DNA from: Cupriavidus necator N-1
GTDB lineage: Bacteria > Pseudomonadota > Gammaproteobacteria > Burkholderiales > Burkholderiaceae
Reading direction: 5' to 3'
Length of the DNA: 64,000 nt
Assembly: GCF_000219215.1 (NCBI RefSeq)
Contig: NC_015723.1
Span: forward strand, 1,736,001-1,800,000
Below the pieces are notes generated by a model. It was not told the origin of the DNA and made no database searches. It saw only the letters and a list, made by a program, of their open reading frames with translations. Below, in pieces: positions 45,515-54,970 of the stretch (position 1 is its first letter; each line of letters begins with the position of its first letter). The translations under genes were made by a program, and so were the position numbers.

Positions 45515-46249
45515 ATGCCATCGAGCCAGCAATTCGACCGCCCCTCCACGCCCGCCGCGCCGGCCATGCCTTTGCGGCAGGATGCCGTGCCGCCAGGCCA
45601 GCGCCATGGCTGGATTGCCGCGGTAGCCGCCTTTGTCGCCTACGAATCCGCCCTGCACCGTGCAGCACACCAGCCGGGTGCCGAAATCGCCGCCTTGTGG
45701 CTCGGGGCGGCGCCGTTCCTGCTAATCGGCTTCCTTGCCTGCCGCCGCGCCGGGTGGCGCCTCCCTGCGCTGGCTGGCTTGCTGGCAGCCTGCGCCGCCT
45801 TGTGGATCTGGCGCTTGCCGCTGGCCACGCATTTCGGCTGGACCTATTTCCTGCAGCACGCCGGCATCAACGCCGCGCTGGGCGTGATGTTCGCGCTGAG
45901 CCTGCGCCCCGACCACACGCCACTGTGCACGCAGATCGCGACGGCAATCCATGGCCAACTGCCCCCCGCGCACCTGCGCTACACGCTGCGCGTGACCCAA
46001 GCCTGGACGCTGTTCTTTGCCGCGATGGTGGGTATATCGACGCTGCTGTTCGTGCTGGCGCCGGTGGCAACCTGGTCCAGCTTCGCCAATCTGGCCACGC
46101 CGCTGCTGATCGCGCTGATGTTCGTGGGCGAGGCCGTGTGCCGCCGCATCGCTTTCCCGGGCATGGCCCACGGCGGCCTGCTGGACGCGGTGCATGGCTA
46201 TCGCGCAGTCATGGCTGCCCGTGCGGGCCGGCCCGGTTTGCCGCGCTGA
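45515..46249 (+). CDS. COG4648-type inner-membrane protein of the polyene-type cluster
   Basis: The protein has about 244 residues from the ATG at 45515; the true start is uncertain because no ribosome-binding site is clear and an ATG at 45566 is possible. It has five to six helices (for example AALWLGAAPFLLIGFLACRRAG and AWTLFFAAMVGISTLLFVLAP). WSSFANLATPLLIALMFVGEAVCRRIAFP near the end is characteristic of the COG4648 membrane protein found in aryl-polyene clusters (ApeG-like). It starts the plus-strand operon, 49 bp before the AMP-ligase gene. Its role may be in lipid-head assembly or transport. Confidence 0.75.
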   Translation: MPSSQQFDRPSTPAAPAMPLRQDAVPPGQRHGWIAAVAAFVAYESALHRAAHQPGAEIAALWLGAAPFLLIGFLACRRAGWRLPALAGLLAACAALWIWRLPLATHFGWTYFLQHAGINAALGVMFALSLRPDHTPLCTQIATAIHGQLPPAHLRYTLRVTQAWTLFFAAMVGISTLLFVLAPVATWSSFANLATPLLIALMFVGEAVCRRIAFPGMAHGGLLDAVHGYRAVMAARAGRPGLPR

Positions 46250-46298
46250 CGCGCCGCACCCCGGCCCCTACACTGGCAACAGGCACAGGCTCCGCCCC

Positions 46299-48017
46299 AT
46301 GACCACGCTCCCCATCGTCGCGCATGCCTCGCCCGAAGACATCATCGCTTGGGCGCACGGGCGGCCTGTCAGCGTGCGCCAGTTCCTGGCCGATGCGTCC
46401 AGCCTGGCCACCGCGCTGCCGGCAGGCGGGCACGTATTCAACGCCTGCACCGACCGCTACCGCTTCGCCGTCGGCCTGTGCGCCGCGCTGCTGGCGGGCA
46501 AGGCCACCCTGCTGCCGCCGTCCCATACGCCGGAGATGGTGCGCCAGCTGGCCGACTTTGCCCCGGACGCCTTCTGCCTGCATGACCAGCCTGACGCGGC
46601 GTGCGCCATGCCGGCGTTCCACTATCACGACGGCCTGCGCGGCGCCGCCACGGAGGGGCCGACCGAGATCCCGCAGATTGCCGCGACCCAGGTCATGGCG
46701 TACGTGTTCACGTCAGGCTCGACCGGCACGCCGGTGCCGCACCGCAAGACCTGGGGCGCGATGGCCCGGTGCGCGCATGCCGCGGCACAGCGGCTAGGCC
46801 TGCTGGATGGGCGTGCCTGGACCGTGGTGGCCACGGTGCCGCCACAGCATATGTTCGGGCTGGAAGCCACGGTCATGCTGGTGCTGCAGGGCCGCGCGGC
46901 ACTGGTGGCGGCCCCGGCCTTCTATCCGGCCGACGTGCGCGATGCCCTCGCCTCGGTGCCGGCGCCGCGTGCGCTGGTCAGCTCGCCCGTGCACCTGCGC
47001 ACGCTGGTTCAGTCGGGCATGGCGATGCCGCCGGCAGACCTGGTGCTGTGCGCGACCGCCCCGCTTGGCCGCCAGCTGGCGGGCGAGACCGAGACCCTGT
47101 TCGGCGCTCCGCTGTGCGAGATCTACGGCAGCACCGAGACCGGCCAGGTCGCCACGCGCCGCACCGCGCAGACCGATGCCTGGACACTGGTGCCTGGCGT
47201 GCGGCTGGAGGCACGCCAGGGCGACGGCGGCGACACCGAGACCTGGGCCGAAGGCGGCCATATCGAACAGCCGGTGTCGCTGGGCGACGCCATCGCACCG
47301 CTGGATGCCGGCCACTTCCTGCTCCATGGCCGCAAGGCCGACATGCTGAATATCGCCGGCAAGCGCACCTCGCTGGCTTACCTGAACCACCAGCTCACGG
47401 CCATTGACGGCGTGCGCGACGGCGCGTTCTTCATGCCCGATGATGCGCACGAAGGCGACACGCATGGCCACGTGGTGCGGCTGGTGGCGGTGGCGGTGGC
47501 GCCAGGCGTCGCCCCGGCGCAGCTCCAGCAGGCGCTGCGCGCGCGCATCGACCCGGCCTTCCTGCCACGCCCGCTGCTCTTTGCCGACAGCCTGCCGCGC
47601 AATGCCTCCGGCAAGCTGCCGCGCGAAGCCCTGGCGGCGCTGGTCGCAAGGCTTGCCGCGGCACACCACGGCGAGAGCGTGGCAAGGCCCGGCTTTGTCA
47701 TCGACGCCGATCACCCGGCCATCGCCGGCCACTTTCCCGGCCATCCGATCGTGCCGGGGGTGGTGCTGCTGGACCACGCGGTGCTGGCACTCGGCGCGGC
47801 GCTGGGCCGCCGCCTTGCCGTCACCCAGGCCGGCGCCATCAAGTTCCTGAGCCCGGTGACCCCGGGCGAGCGCGTGGAGATCCTTCACCAGGCCGACGCA
47901 GCGGCCGATGGCAGCGAGAGTATCCGCTTCACGCTGCGCAGCGCCGGACGCGATGTCGCCAGCGGCACGCTGCAAGTGCGTGGCGCCGCGCCGCAAGCGG
48001 GGGCATCGGCATGCTGA
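46299..48017 (+). CDS. AMP-ligase fused to FabA/FabZ-like hotdog dehydratase (ApeH-ApeI-like)
   Basis: The 572-residue protein has an N-terminal AMP-binding enzyme (about 1-460) with YVFTSGSTGTPVPHRKTWG, EIYGSTETGQVATR and the C-terminal Lys region LPRNASGKLPREAL. The last 110 residues form a hotdog domain with HPAIAGHFPGHPIVPGVVLLDH, as in FabZ/ApeI dehydratases. Aryl-polyene clusters carry these as separate genes (ApeH, ApeI); here they are fused. The ligase would activate the aryl starter acid and load it onto ACP; the dehydratase acts in chain extension. The 3' end overlaps the acyltransferase gene by 7 nt. Confidence 0.85.
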   Translation: MTTLPIVAHASPEDIIAWAHGRPVSVRQFLADASSLATALPAGGHVFNACTDRYRFAVGLCAALLAGKATLLPPSHTPEMVRQLADFAPDAFCLHDQPDAACAMPAFHYHDGLRGAATEGPTEIPQIAATQVMAYVFTSGSTGTPVPHRKTWGAMARCAHAAAQRLGLLDGRAWTVVATVPPQHMFGLEATVMLVLQGRAALVAAPAFYPADVRDALASVPAPRALVSSPVHLRTLVQSGMAMPPADLVLCATAPLGRQLAGETETLFGAPLCEIYGSTETGQVATRRTAQTDAWTLVPGVRLEARQGDGGDTETWAEGGHIEQPVSLGDAIAPLDAGHFLLHGRKADMLNIAGKRTSLAYLNHQLTAIDGVRDGAFFMPDDAHEGDTHGHVVRLVAVAVAPGVAPAQLQQALRARIDPAFLPRPLLFADSLPRNASGKLPREALAALVARLAAAHHGESVARPGFVIDADHPAIAGHFPGHPIVPGVVLLDHAVLALGAALGRRLAVTQAGAIKFLSPVTPGERVEILHQADAAADGSESIRFTLRSAGRDVASGTLQVRGAAPQAGASAC

Positions 48018-48985
48018 GCTGGCTGTGGAAGCGGCAGCCGCCGCTGGAATCCGAATGGTCGCACCGCGAGGAGCGCGGCAGCATCACGCTGCTGCGCGTC
48101 ATGACGTGGATCTCGCTGGCACTCGGCCGCCCCGTCGGGCGCGTGGTGCTGCGGGGGATTGCGGCGTACTTCATGCTGTTCGCACCGGCGGCACGCCATG
48201 CCTCGCGCGCCTACATGGACCGCGCCCTCGGGCGCGAGGCCAACTGGGTCGATGGCTACCGGCATGTGTTCACCTTCGCCTCGACCATCCATGACCGCAT
48301 CTACCTGCTCAACGGCCGCTTCGACCTGTTCGATATCCGCCTGCACGGAGAGGCGCAACTGGAAGCCGCGATGGCGCGCGGCCGTGGCGCAATCCTGCTG
48401 GGTGCGCACCTGGGCAGCTTCGAGGTGGTGCGCGCGCTCGGGCGGCGGCACCCGGAGATGGAAGTCGCGATCACCATGTACGAGGAGAATGCGCACAAGC
48501 TCAACGACGTGCTGCAGTCGATCAACCCGGCGATGCGCCAGGACGTGATCGCGCTGGGTCGCTTCGACACCATGCTGCGGGTGCGCGACTACCTGGACCG
48601 CGGCTACATGATCGGCATGCTGGCCGACCGCACGCTGTCGCAGCGCGCCACCGACCCGGTGCAGCAGTGCAGCTTCCTCGGCACGCCCACGGGCCTTCCG
48701 ACCGGCCCGCTGCGCATGGCGGCGATGCTGCGCCGGCCGGTGTTCTTCATCACCGGCCTGTACCGCGGCGGCAACCGCTACGATGTGCACTTCGTGCCGC
48801 TGGCGGACTTCACCGACACCGCGCGCGGCCAGCGCGAGGCAGCCGTGCAGACCGCGCTGGCGGAATACGTGCGCCTGCTGGAGCAGTTCTGCCGCAGCGC
48901 CCCATACAACTGGTTCAACTTCTACGATTTCTGGCACGCCGGCCCGCCGCTGTCTGAACAGCCGCCGCCGGGCAACGAGCCATGA
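48011..48985 (+). CDS. LpxL/HtrB-like lipid acyltransferase
   Basis: The 324-residue protein has the lysophospholipid/lipid A acyltransferase signature ILLGAHLGSFEVVRALG (HxxxxE catalytic pair) and GYMIGMLADRTLSQR. It has an N-terminal membrane segment (about 38-58). In polyene-type clusters an LpxL-like enzyme is thought to acylate the lipid carrier of the polyene. It overlaps the preceding gene by 7 nt and precedes the LolA-like gene by 24 bp. Confidence 0.88.
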   Translation: MLSWLWKRQPPLESEWSHREERGSITLLRVMTWISLALGRPVGRVVLRGIAAYFMLFAPAARHASRAYMDRALGREANWVDGYRHVFTFASTIHDRIYLLNGRFDLFDIRLHGEAQLEAAMARGRGAILLGAHLGSFEVVRALGRRHPEMEVAITMYEENAHKLNDVLQSINPAMRQDVIALGRFDTMLRVRDYLDRGYMIGMLADRTLSQRATDPVQQCSFLGTPTGLPTGPLRMAAMLRRPVFFITGLYRGGNRYDVHFVPLADFTDTARGQREAAVQTALAEYVRLLEQFCRSAPYNWFNFYDFWHAGPPLSEQPPPGNEP

Positions 48986-49009
48986 CCCGCGAGCCGTGAG
49001 CAGCCCCTG

Positions 49010-49609
49010 ATGTCCCTTTCCAGACGCCCTTTCCGCTTCCTGCTGTCAATGCTGCTGGCCGGCGCCATGCTTGCGCTGGCCGCACCGTCCGGCGCCGCCA
49101 CGTTTGGCGTCGACCAGCTGATGTCCACCCTGGCGCAACGCAAGTCGGGGCGCGTGCTGTTCACCGAGACCAAGTACCTGGCGATAGTCGACAAGCCGGT
49201 GCAGTCGACCGGCGAACTGCTGTTCACGGCGCCCGACCACCTGGAGAAGCGCACACTGGAGCCCAAGGCCGAGAACATGGTGCTCGACGGCGACATGCTG
49301 ACGGTCGAGCGCGACGGCAAGCGCTACACCATGCCGCTGCAGAACTACCCCGAGCTGGCCGCCTTTATCGAAAGCATCCGCGGCACGCTGGCAGGCAACC
49401 GCCAGACGCTGGAGCGCTACTACAAGCTCGGCCTGGAAGGCCGCGCCAGCCGCTGGACGCTGACGCTGACACCGGCGGACTCGCGCATGGCCGCTGTGAT
49501 CAGCCAAGTGCGCATCGACGGCAGCCAGGATGTGCTCGACCGCGTCGAGATCCGGCAGGCCGACGGCGACCGCTCGGTGATGAAGATCCGACCTGCCGGC
49601 CGCCCATGA
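49010..49609 (+). CDS. LolA-like outer-membrane lipoprotein carrier (polyene-type cluster)
   Basis: The 199-residue protein has a signal peptide (RFLLSMLLAGAMLALAAPSGA-AT) and a LolA-like fold: QLMSTLAQRKSGRVLFTETKYLAI, LEKRTLEPKAENMVLDGDMLTVER and a beta-rich C-terminus. In aryl-polyene clusters such a protein (ApeL-like) works in the periplasm with the MMPL exporter to move the lipid to the outer membrane. It overlaps the MMPL gene by 4 nt (ATGA). Confidence 0.85.
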   Translation: MSLSRRPFRFLLSMLLAGAMLALAAPSGAATFGVDQLMSTLAQRKSGRVLFTETKYLAIVDKPVQSTGELLFTAPDHLEKRTLEPKAENMVLDGDMLTVERDGKRYTMPLQNYPELAAFIESIRGTLAGNRQTLERYYKLGLEGRASRWTLTLTPADSRMAAVISQVRIDGSQDVLDRVEIRQADGDRSVMKIRPAGRP

Positions 49610-52035
49610 GCGCAGCGCCGCCCGCAACGATGCGCCCAGCGACGCGCCGGATCGCGCTGGCACTGTGGATCTTCGCCATGCTCGCCTGCGCGGCCGTCAT
49701 CAGCCGCTCCACCTTCACGGCCGACCTCTCGGCCTTCCTGCCGCGGCTGCCCAGCGCCGAGCAGCAGTTGCTGGTGAACCAGCTGCGCGACGGACTGGTA
49801 TCGCGCCTGGTCCTGGTCGGGATCGAAGGCGGCGATGCCGATGGCCGCGCCGCGGTATCGCGTGCCATGGCGGCACAGTTGCGCGGCGACCCGCGCTTCA
49901 CGGCGATCCAGAACGGCGAGCCGGTCAACCAGGCCGCAGACCGCCAATACGTGTTTGCGCACCGCTACCTGCTCAGCCCCGCGGTCACGCCGGAGCGCTT
50001 CAGTGAACGCGGCCTGGCGCAGGCGCTGAATGAATCGTTCGAGCTGCTGGCTTCGTCCGCCGGGCTCTTCACCAAGTCGCTGCTGCCGCGCGATCCCACC
50101 GGCGAAGTGGCCGCGATGCTGGCACAGCTGGATGCCGGGCAGCGCGTGCCCATGCACGCCGGCGCCTGGGCGTCGCGCGACGGCAAGCGCGCGGTGCTGC
50201 TGGCCCAGACCGCCGCCGCGGGGTCTGACACGGATGCGCAGGCACAAGCCATCGGGGCCGTGCGCGAGGCGTTTGCCAAGGCCGCGACGGCTGGCCAGTA
50301 CCAGCTGGTGATGACCGGGCCGGGCGTGTTTTCCGTCAATGCACGCGACACCATCCGCCATGATGTGGAGCGCCTGTCGACCATCGGCGTGGCTATCATC
50401 GTCACGCTGCTGCTGCTGGTCTACCGCTCGGTGCCGCTGCTGGTGCTGGGGCTGGTGCCGGTACTGAGCGGCGCGCTGGCGGGCATTGCCGCGGTCAGCC
50501 TGGGCTTCGGCGGCTCGGTGCACGGCCTGACGCTGGGCTTCGGCACCACGCTGATCGGCGAGGCGGTCGACTATTCGATCTACCTGTTCGTACAGTCCGC
50601 GCAGTACACGCGCGACGGCCGGCGCGACGAGCGCGCCTGGCTGGGCGGCTTCTGGCCAACGGTGCGCCTGGGCGTGCTGACCTCGGTCTGCGGCTTTGCC
50701 TCGCTGCTGCTGTCGGGCTTTCCGGGGCTGGCGCAGCTGGGGCTGTATTCGATTGCCGGGCTGACGACCGCGGCGCTGGTGACGCGCTTCGTGCTGCCGC
50801 AGCTGGTGCCGGCCACGCTGCACCTGCGCGACGTGGCGCCGCTGGGCCGCCGGCTGCAGTGGCTGGCGGCGCGCGCGCACCGGGTGCGCTGGCTGGTGCT
50901 CGTGCTGGTGGTGGCAGCCGGCACGGTGCTGGCCATGCACCGCGGCACGCTGTGGGGCCGCGAGCTGCAGGCGCTGAGCCCGGTGTCGGCCAGCGACCAG
51001 GCCCTCGACACCCGCTTGCGCGAGGACCTTGGCGCACCCGACGTGCGCTACCTGGTGGTGCTGTCCGGGCCGGACCAGGAGTCCGTGCTGCAGGGCGCGG
51101 AGCGCGTGGCACGTGAACTGGACCCGCTGGTGGCGCAGAATTTCATCGGCGGCTACGAGAGCCCGGCGCGCTACCTGCCCAGCGCGGCGACCCAGCGCGA
51201 GCGCCAGGCCAGCCTGCCGCCGCCCGACGAGCTGGCGCAGCGCCTGCGCGCCGCCATCGCCACGCAGCCGGTGCGCGCGTCCCTGTTCGCGCCGTTCCTG
51301 GCGCAGGCCGAGGCGGCGCGCACCGGTGCGCTGCTGCGGCGCGAGGACTTGCGCGGCACATCGATGGCGCTGGCTGTCGACGCGTTGCTGGCGCAGCGCG
51401 ACGGGCGCTGGAGCGCCACGCTGCCGCTGCGTGCACCGGCCCACACCCCGCAAAGCACCGGCGCGGCCGACGGCGTCGACACCAGCGCAGTGCGGGCCGC
51501 GGTCGCGCGGGCCGGCGTCGCTGACACGCTGTTCGTCGACCTCAAGGGCGAATCCGACCGCCTCTACACCGGCTACCTACGCGAGGCCTTGCTGCTGTCG
51601 CTGGCCGGCCTGCTGGCGATCATCGTGCTGCTGGCCGTGGCGTTGCGCTCGGCACGGCGCGTCGTGGCCACGGTGTTGCCACTGGCCGCGGCGGCGCTGG
51701 TGGTGCTGGGCGGGCTGGCAGCGCTCGGCCAGCCGCTGACGCTGCTGCACCTGGTGGGCCTGCTGCTGCTGATGGCCGTGGGTTCCAATTACGCGCTATT
51801 CTTCAACGGCCCCGCGGCGGGCAGCCAGGTGGCGGGCGCTTCACCGCATACACTGGTGTCGCTGCTGCTGGCCAACCTGACCACGGTGGCCGCCTTCGGC
51901 CTGCTGGCGCTGTCGAGCCTGCCGCTGCTCAAGGCCTTCGGCCTGACGGTAGGTCCAGGTGCCGTGCTGGCCCTGTGGTTTTCGGCAATCCTGGCGCGCC
52001 CCGCGGCGCCGGACATAGCCGGGAGTGCAATATGA
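49606..52035 (+). CDS. MMPL/RND-type exporter of the polyene-type cluster
   Basis: The 809-residue inner-membrane protein has two RND repeats: a first helix near 16-38, a periplasmic domain, six helices (about 250-400), a second periplasmic domain (about 440-640) and six more helices. GFGTTLIGEAVDYSIYLFVQ and VGLLLLMAVGSNYALFF are the family signatures with the proton-relay Asp in the first. It resembles the ApeM-type exporters. It begins in the LolA-like stop and ends in the start of the deacetylase gene (ATGA in both cases). It should export the lipid product, driven by proton flow. Confidence 0.9.
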   Translation: MSAAPPATMRPATRRIALALWIFAMLACAAVISRSTFTADLSAFLPRLPSAEQQLLVNQLRDGLVSRLVLVGIEGGDADGRAAVSRAMAAQLRGDPRFTAIQNGEPVNQAADRQYVFAHRYLLSPAVTPERFSERGLAQALNESFELLASSAGLFTKSLLPRDPTGEVAAMLAQLDAGQRVPMHAGAWASRDGKRAVLLAQTAAAGSDTDAQAQAIGAVREAFAKAATAGQYQLVMTGPGVFSVNARDTIRHDVERLSTIGVAIIVTLLLLVYRSVPLLVLGLVPVLSGALAGIAAVSLGFGGSVHGLTLGFGTTLIGEAVDYSIYLFVQSAQYTRDGRRDERAWLGGFWPTVRLGVLTSVCGFASLLLSGFPGLAQLGLYSIAGLTTAALVTRFVLPQLVPATLHLRDVAPLGRRLQWLAARAHRVRWLVLVLVVAAGTVLAMHRGTLWGRELQALSPVSASDQALDTRLREDLGAPDVRYLVVLSGPDQESVLQGAERVARELDPLVAQNFIGGYESPARYLPSAATQRERQASLPPPDELAQRLRAAIATQPVRASLFAPFLAQAEAARTGALLRREDLRGTSMALAVDALLAQRDGRWSATLPLRAPAHTPQSTGAADGVDTSAVRAAVARAGVADTLFVDLKGESDRLYTGYLREALLLSLAGLLAIIVLLAVALRSARRVVATVLPLAAAALVVLGGLAALGQPLTLLHLVGLLLLMAVGSNYALFFNGPAAGSQVAGASPHTLVSLLLANLTTVAAFGLLALSSLPLLKAFGLTVGPGAVLALWFSAILARPAAPDIAGSAI

Positions 52036-52880
52036 ATTCGTATCCCGCACCGCGCGTTGCCTTGCGCGGCACCTCCAACAGCCGCCCCTGGCGCCCCACC
52101 CCGCTGCTTTATGGCACCGCCGCCGTGCACCTGGGTGCCGCCGGCGCGATCCTGGCGTACCCTGAAGCCATGGGCATGGCGCTGGCCGGCGTTGGCGCCG
52201 CCCATGCGGCAATGTGCGCCGCCGGCCTGTGGCCGCGCAGCCGGTGGCTTGGCCCCAACCTGCTGCGCCTGCCGCCCTCGGCCAGTGACTGTGTGGCACT
52301 GACGTTCGACGACGGCCCCAACCCGGCGTTGACGCCGCGCGTGCTCGACATGCTGGACCAGCATGGTGCGCGCGCGACCTTCTTCTGCGTCGGCGCGCGC
52401 GCCGCGGCGCATCCGGAACTGGTGCGCGAAATCGTCCGCCGCGGCCACGCCGTGGAAAACCACAGCATGTACCACCGGCTGCACTTCTCCGTCTTCGGTC
52501 CCGGACGCATACTGCGCGACATCGGTGCCGCGCAGCAGGTGCTGACCGACCTCACCGGCCAGGCGCCGCGCTTCTTCCGCGCGCCCGCGGGGCTGCGCAA
52601 TCCCTTCCTTGAGCCGGTGCTGTGCCGGCTCGGGCTTCAGCTTGCCGCCTGGACCCGGCGCGGCTTCGATACCCGTTGCGGCGACCACGCAGCACGCGTG
52701 GCGCAGCGCCTCACCGGCAAGCTCGCCGGGCGCGACATCCTGCTGCTGCACGACGGCAATCCCGGCACCGATGCCGCCGGCAATGCGCACTGCACCACGG
52801 TGCTGCCGGGCCTGCTCACCGCCATCGAACAAGCCGGCCTGCGCTGCGTCACGCTGCGCGCGGCCGTGCCGCCAGCCTGA
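52032..52880 (+). CDS. Polysaccharide deacetylase (NodB domain) membrane protein
   Basis: The 282-residue protein has two N-terminal helices (about 24-68) and a NodB domain with motif 1 TFDDGPNP, motif 2 ENHSMYH, motif 3 RAPAGLRNP and the C-terminal LLHDG. All catalytic residues appear present. Typical aryl-polyene clusters do not have such an enzyme, so it may act on the sugar added by the cluster's glycosyltransferase. It overlaps the MMPL gene by 4 nt and is 66 bp ahead of the ketosynthase gene. Confidence 0.87.
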   Translation: MNSYPAPRVALRGTSNSRPWRPTPLLYGTAAVHLGAAGAILAYPEAMGMALAGVGAAHAAMCAAGLWPRSRWLGPNLLRLPPSASDCVALTFDDGPNPALTPRVLDMLDQHGARATFFCVGARAAAHPELVREIVRRGHAVENHSMYHRLHFSVFGPGRILRDIGAAQQVLTDLTGQAPRFFRAPAGLRNPFLEPVLCRLGLQLAAWTRRGFDTRCGDHAARVAQRLTGKLAGRDILLLHDGNPGTDAAGNAHCTTVLPGLLTAIEQAGLRCVTLRAAVPPA

Positions 52881-52946
52881 GTGAGCTGCTGCTTGTTACA
52901 ATTGGCACAGCCCTCCGAGATTCCTTCCATTCGTTCCACCTAAGCC

Positions 52947-54149
52947 GTGTCCCCGCTCCTGTTCTCGCATTTCACGGCCACCAGCTGCCTGGGCGCCGGT
53001 ATAGACGCCACCCTGTCGGCACTGCGTGCGCAGCGCGGCGGCCTGGCGCCCTGCCGCTTCGGCGGCGTCGAGCTCGATACCTTCGTCGGCGAGGTACCCG
53101 GCCTGGACGCCGTGGCACTACCGCCCGCACTGGCCGAATTCGACTGCCGCAACAACCAGCTGGCGCAACTGGCGCTGGAGCAGGACGGCTTTGCCGCGCG
53201 CGTGCGCGAAGCGGCGGCGCGCTACGGCGCCCACCGGGTCGGCGTCTTCCTGGGCACCAGCACCGCGGGCGTGCTGCAGACGGAACTGGCCTATCGCCAG
53301 CGGGATCCTGCCAGCGGCGCGCTGCCGCCGGGCTTCCACTACGCCACCACCCACAACCCCTACTCGCTGCCCGCTTTCCTGCGCCAATACCTGGGGCTGG
53401 CCGGCCCGGCGGCTGCGGTATCTTCGGCCTGTTCATCCGGCGCCAAGGTGTTCAGTTCGGCACGGCGCATGCTGGAGGCCGGGCTGATCGATGTAGCCGT
53501 GGTCGGCGGCGTCGATTCGCTGTGCTACACGACCCTGTACGGCTTCAATTCGCTGGAGCTGTTGTCCGACCAGCCGTGCCGGCCCTATGACGTGGCGCGC
53601 AACGGCATCTCGATCGGCGAGGGAGCGGCATTCGGCCTGCTCGAGCGCGTGGCCGGCACCGCGCAAGCCGATGCCATCCTGCTGGCCGGCATCGGCGAAT
53701 CGAGCGATGCGCACCATATGTCGACCCCGCACCCCGACGGGCTGGGCGCGCGACTGGCGCTGGAGCAGGCACTGGCCAGCGCGGGCGTAGCGCGGGCACA
53801 GGTCGGCTACGTCAACCTGCATGGCACCGCCACGCGCAGCAACGACGCAGCGGAGGCGATGGCCATGGCCGCGGTGCTGCCCGGCACGCCTTGCAGCTCC
53901 ACCAAAGGCGCCACCGGGCATGCGCTGGGTGCCGCCGGCGCGCTCGAAGCCGTCATTTGCGCGCTGGCGCTGCGCCACGGCCTGGTGCCCGGTGGCATCA
54001 ACACCACGCAGGTGGATCCGGCGCTGGACGTGAACTACCAGCTCGCCAACCGCGAAGCACCGCTGCGCTATGCAATGACCAATGCTTTCGGCTTCGGCGG
54101 ATCCAACTGCAGCCTGCTGTTCGCCCGCGCGGACGCAGCATCCCACTGA
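52947..54149 (+). CDS. Beta-ketoacyl-ACP synthase (KAS I/II-like) of the polyene-type cluster
   Basis: The 400-residue enzyme begins with GTG. The triad is intact: C162 in SSACSSGAK, H292 in NLHGTATRSND and H325 in STKGATGHALG, with K320. FGFGGSNCSL near the end is the usual KAS signature. It would perform the decarboxylative condensation in polyene chain growth. The neighbour at 54158 resembles a chain-length factor, so the two likely pair. It is 66 bp downstream of the deacetylase gene. Confidence 0.92.
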   Translation: MSPLLFSHFTATSCLGAGIDATLSALRAQRGGLAPCRFGGVELDTFVGEVPGLDAVALPPALAEFDCRNNQLAQLALEQDGFAARVREAAARYGAHRVGVFLGTSTAGVLQTELAYRQRDPASGALPPGFHYATTHNPYSLPAFLRQYLGLAGPAAAVSSACSSGAKVFSSARRMLEAGLIDVAVVGGVDSLCYTTLYGFNSLELLSDQPCRPYDVARNGISIGEGAAFGLLERVAGTAQADAILLAGIGESSDAHHMSTPHPDGLGARLALEQALASAGVARAQVGYVNLHGTATRSNDAAEAMAMAAVLPGTPCSSTKGATGHALGAAGALEAVICALALRHGLVPGGINTTQVDPALDVNYQLANREAPLRYAMTNAFGFGGSNCSLLFARADAASH

Positions 54150-54157
54150 GCATCGCC

Positions 54158-54970
54158 ATGCCGCAGCACGTGTATATCGAAAGCATCGGCCTGCTCGGCC
54201 CCGGCCTGACCGGCTGGCAGCAGGCCACTGAAGTCCTTGCCGGCCGCGTGCCGTATGCGCACGCGCCGACCGAGCTGCCGCCACCCGCGGGCCTGCCGCC
54301 GGCAGAGCGCCGCCGCACCGGCCCGACCGTACGGCTGGCGCTGGGGGTGGGCCAACAGGCCGTTGCCGCCAGCGACTGCGAAGCCGCGCAGCTGCCGACG
54401 ATCTTTGCCTCGTCCAGCAGCGACGGCTTCAACTTCCATGCGATCTGCGAAGCGCTGGCCGAGCCTGAGCCGCTGATGTCGCCCACGCGCTTCCACAACT
54501 CCGTGCATAACGCGACCGCCGGCTACTGGTCGATCGCCGCGGGCGCGATGCGCACCTCCAATGTGCTGTGCGCCATGGATGGCAGTGGCAGCGCGGGCTT
54601 GCTCGAATGCGTGCTGCAGGCCGCCGCCGATGCCGAGCCCTGCCTGCTGATCGCCTATGACACCGGCTATCCCGCGCCGTTGCACAGCCACCGCCCGATC
54701 CCCGATCCCTTCGGCGTGGCCCTGCTGCTCACGCCGCGGCAGACCGCGCGTTCGCTCGCGCGCATCGGCGTGGCGCTGAAGCAGGCACCGGCCACGGTGA
54801 TGCCGGACGCCGCGCTGGAAGCGCTGCGCAGGTCGGCGCCGGCTGCACGCATGCTACCGTTGCTGACGGCCATCGCCCGCGGCGAGACTACCACCGTGGT
54901 GCTCGATTATCTGGACACGCTGCAGCTAGAAGCCGAGGTGGAATGCCTCGGTGGCCAGGCGAATGGCTGA
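54158..54970 (+). CDS. Ketosynthase-like chain-length factor (Ketoacyl-synt_2 type)
   Basis: The 270-residue protein has a thiolase-like fold but is shorter than KAS enzymes. Its position equivalent to the active Cys is replaced (FHNSVHNATAGYWSIAAGA), and CAMDGSGSAGLLECVL follows. This is the beta-ketoacyl synthase chain length factor family found in aryl-polyene clusters. It would form a heterodimer with the ketosynthase upstream (8 bp gap) and set chain length. It overlaps the dehydratase gene by 8 nt. Confidence 0.85.
   Translation: MPQHVYIESIGLLGPGLTGWQQATEVLAGRVPYAHAPTELPPPAGLPPAERRRTGPTVRLALGVGQQAVAASDCEAAQLPTIFASSSSDGFNFHAICEALAEPEPLMSPTRFHNSVHNATAGYWSIAAGAMRTSNVLCAMDGSGSAGLLECVLQAAADAEPCLLIAYDTGYPAPLHSHRPIPDPFGVALLLTPRQTARSLARIGVALKQAPATVMPDAALEALRRSAPAARMLPLLTAIARGETTTVVLDYLDTLQLEAEVECLGGQANG

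Noticed and set aside
49420..51453. 677-residue minus-strand open frame opposite the MMPL exporter
   Set aside because: Low-complexity Arg/Gln/His composition and full overlap with the well-supported exporter gene.
52881..52946. Sigma-54-like TTGGCACAG before the ketosynthase gene
   Set aside because: The -24 half looks good, but no GC is found at the -12 position.
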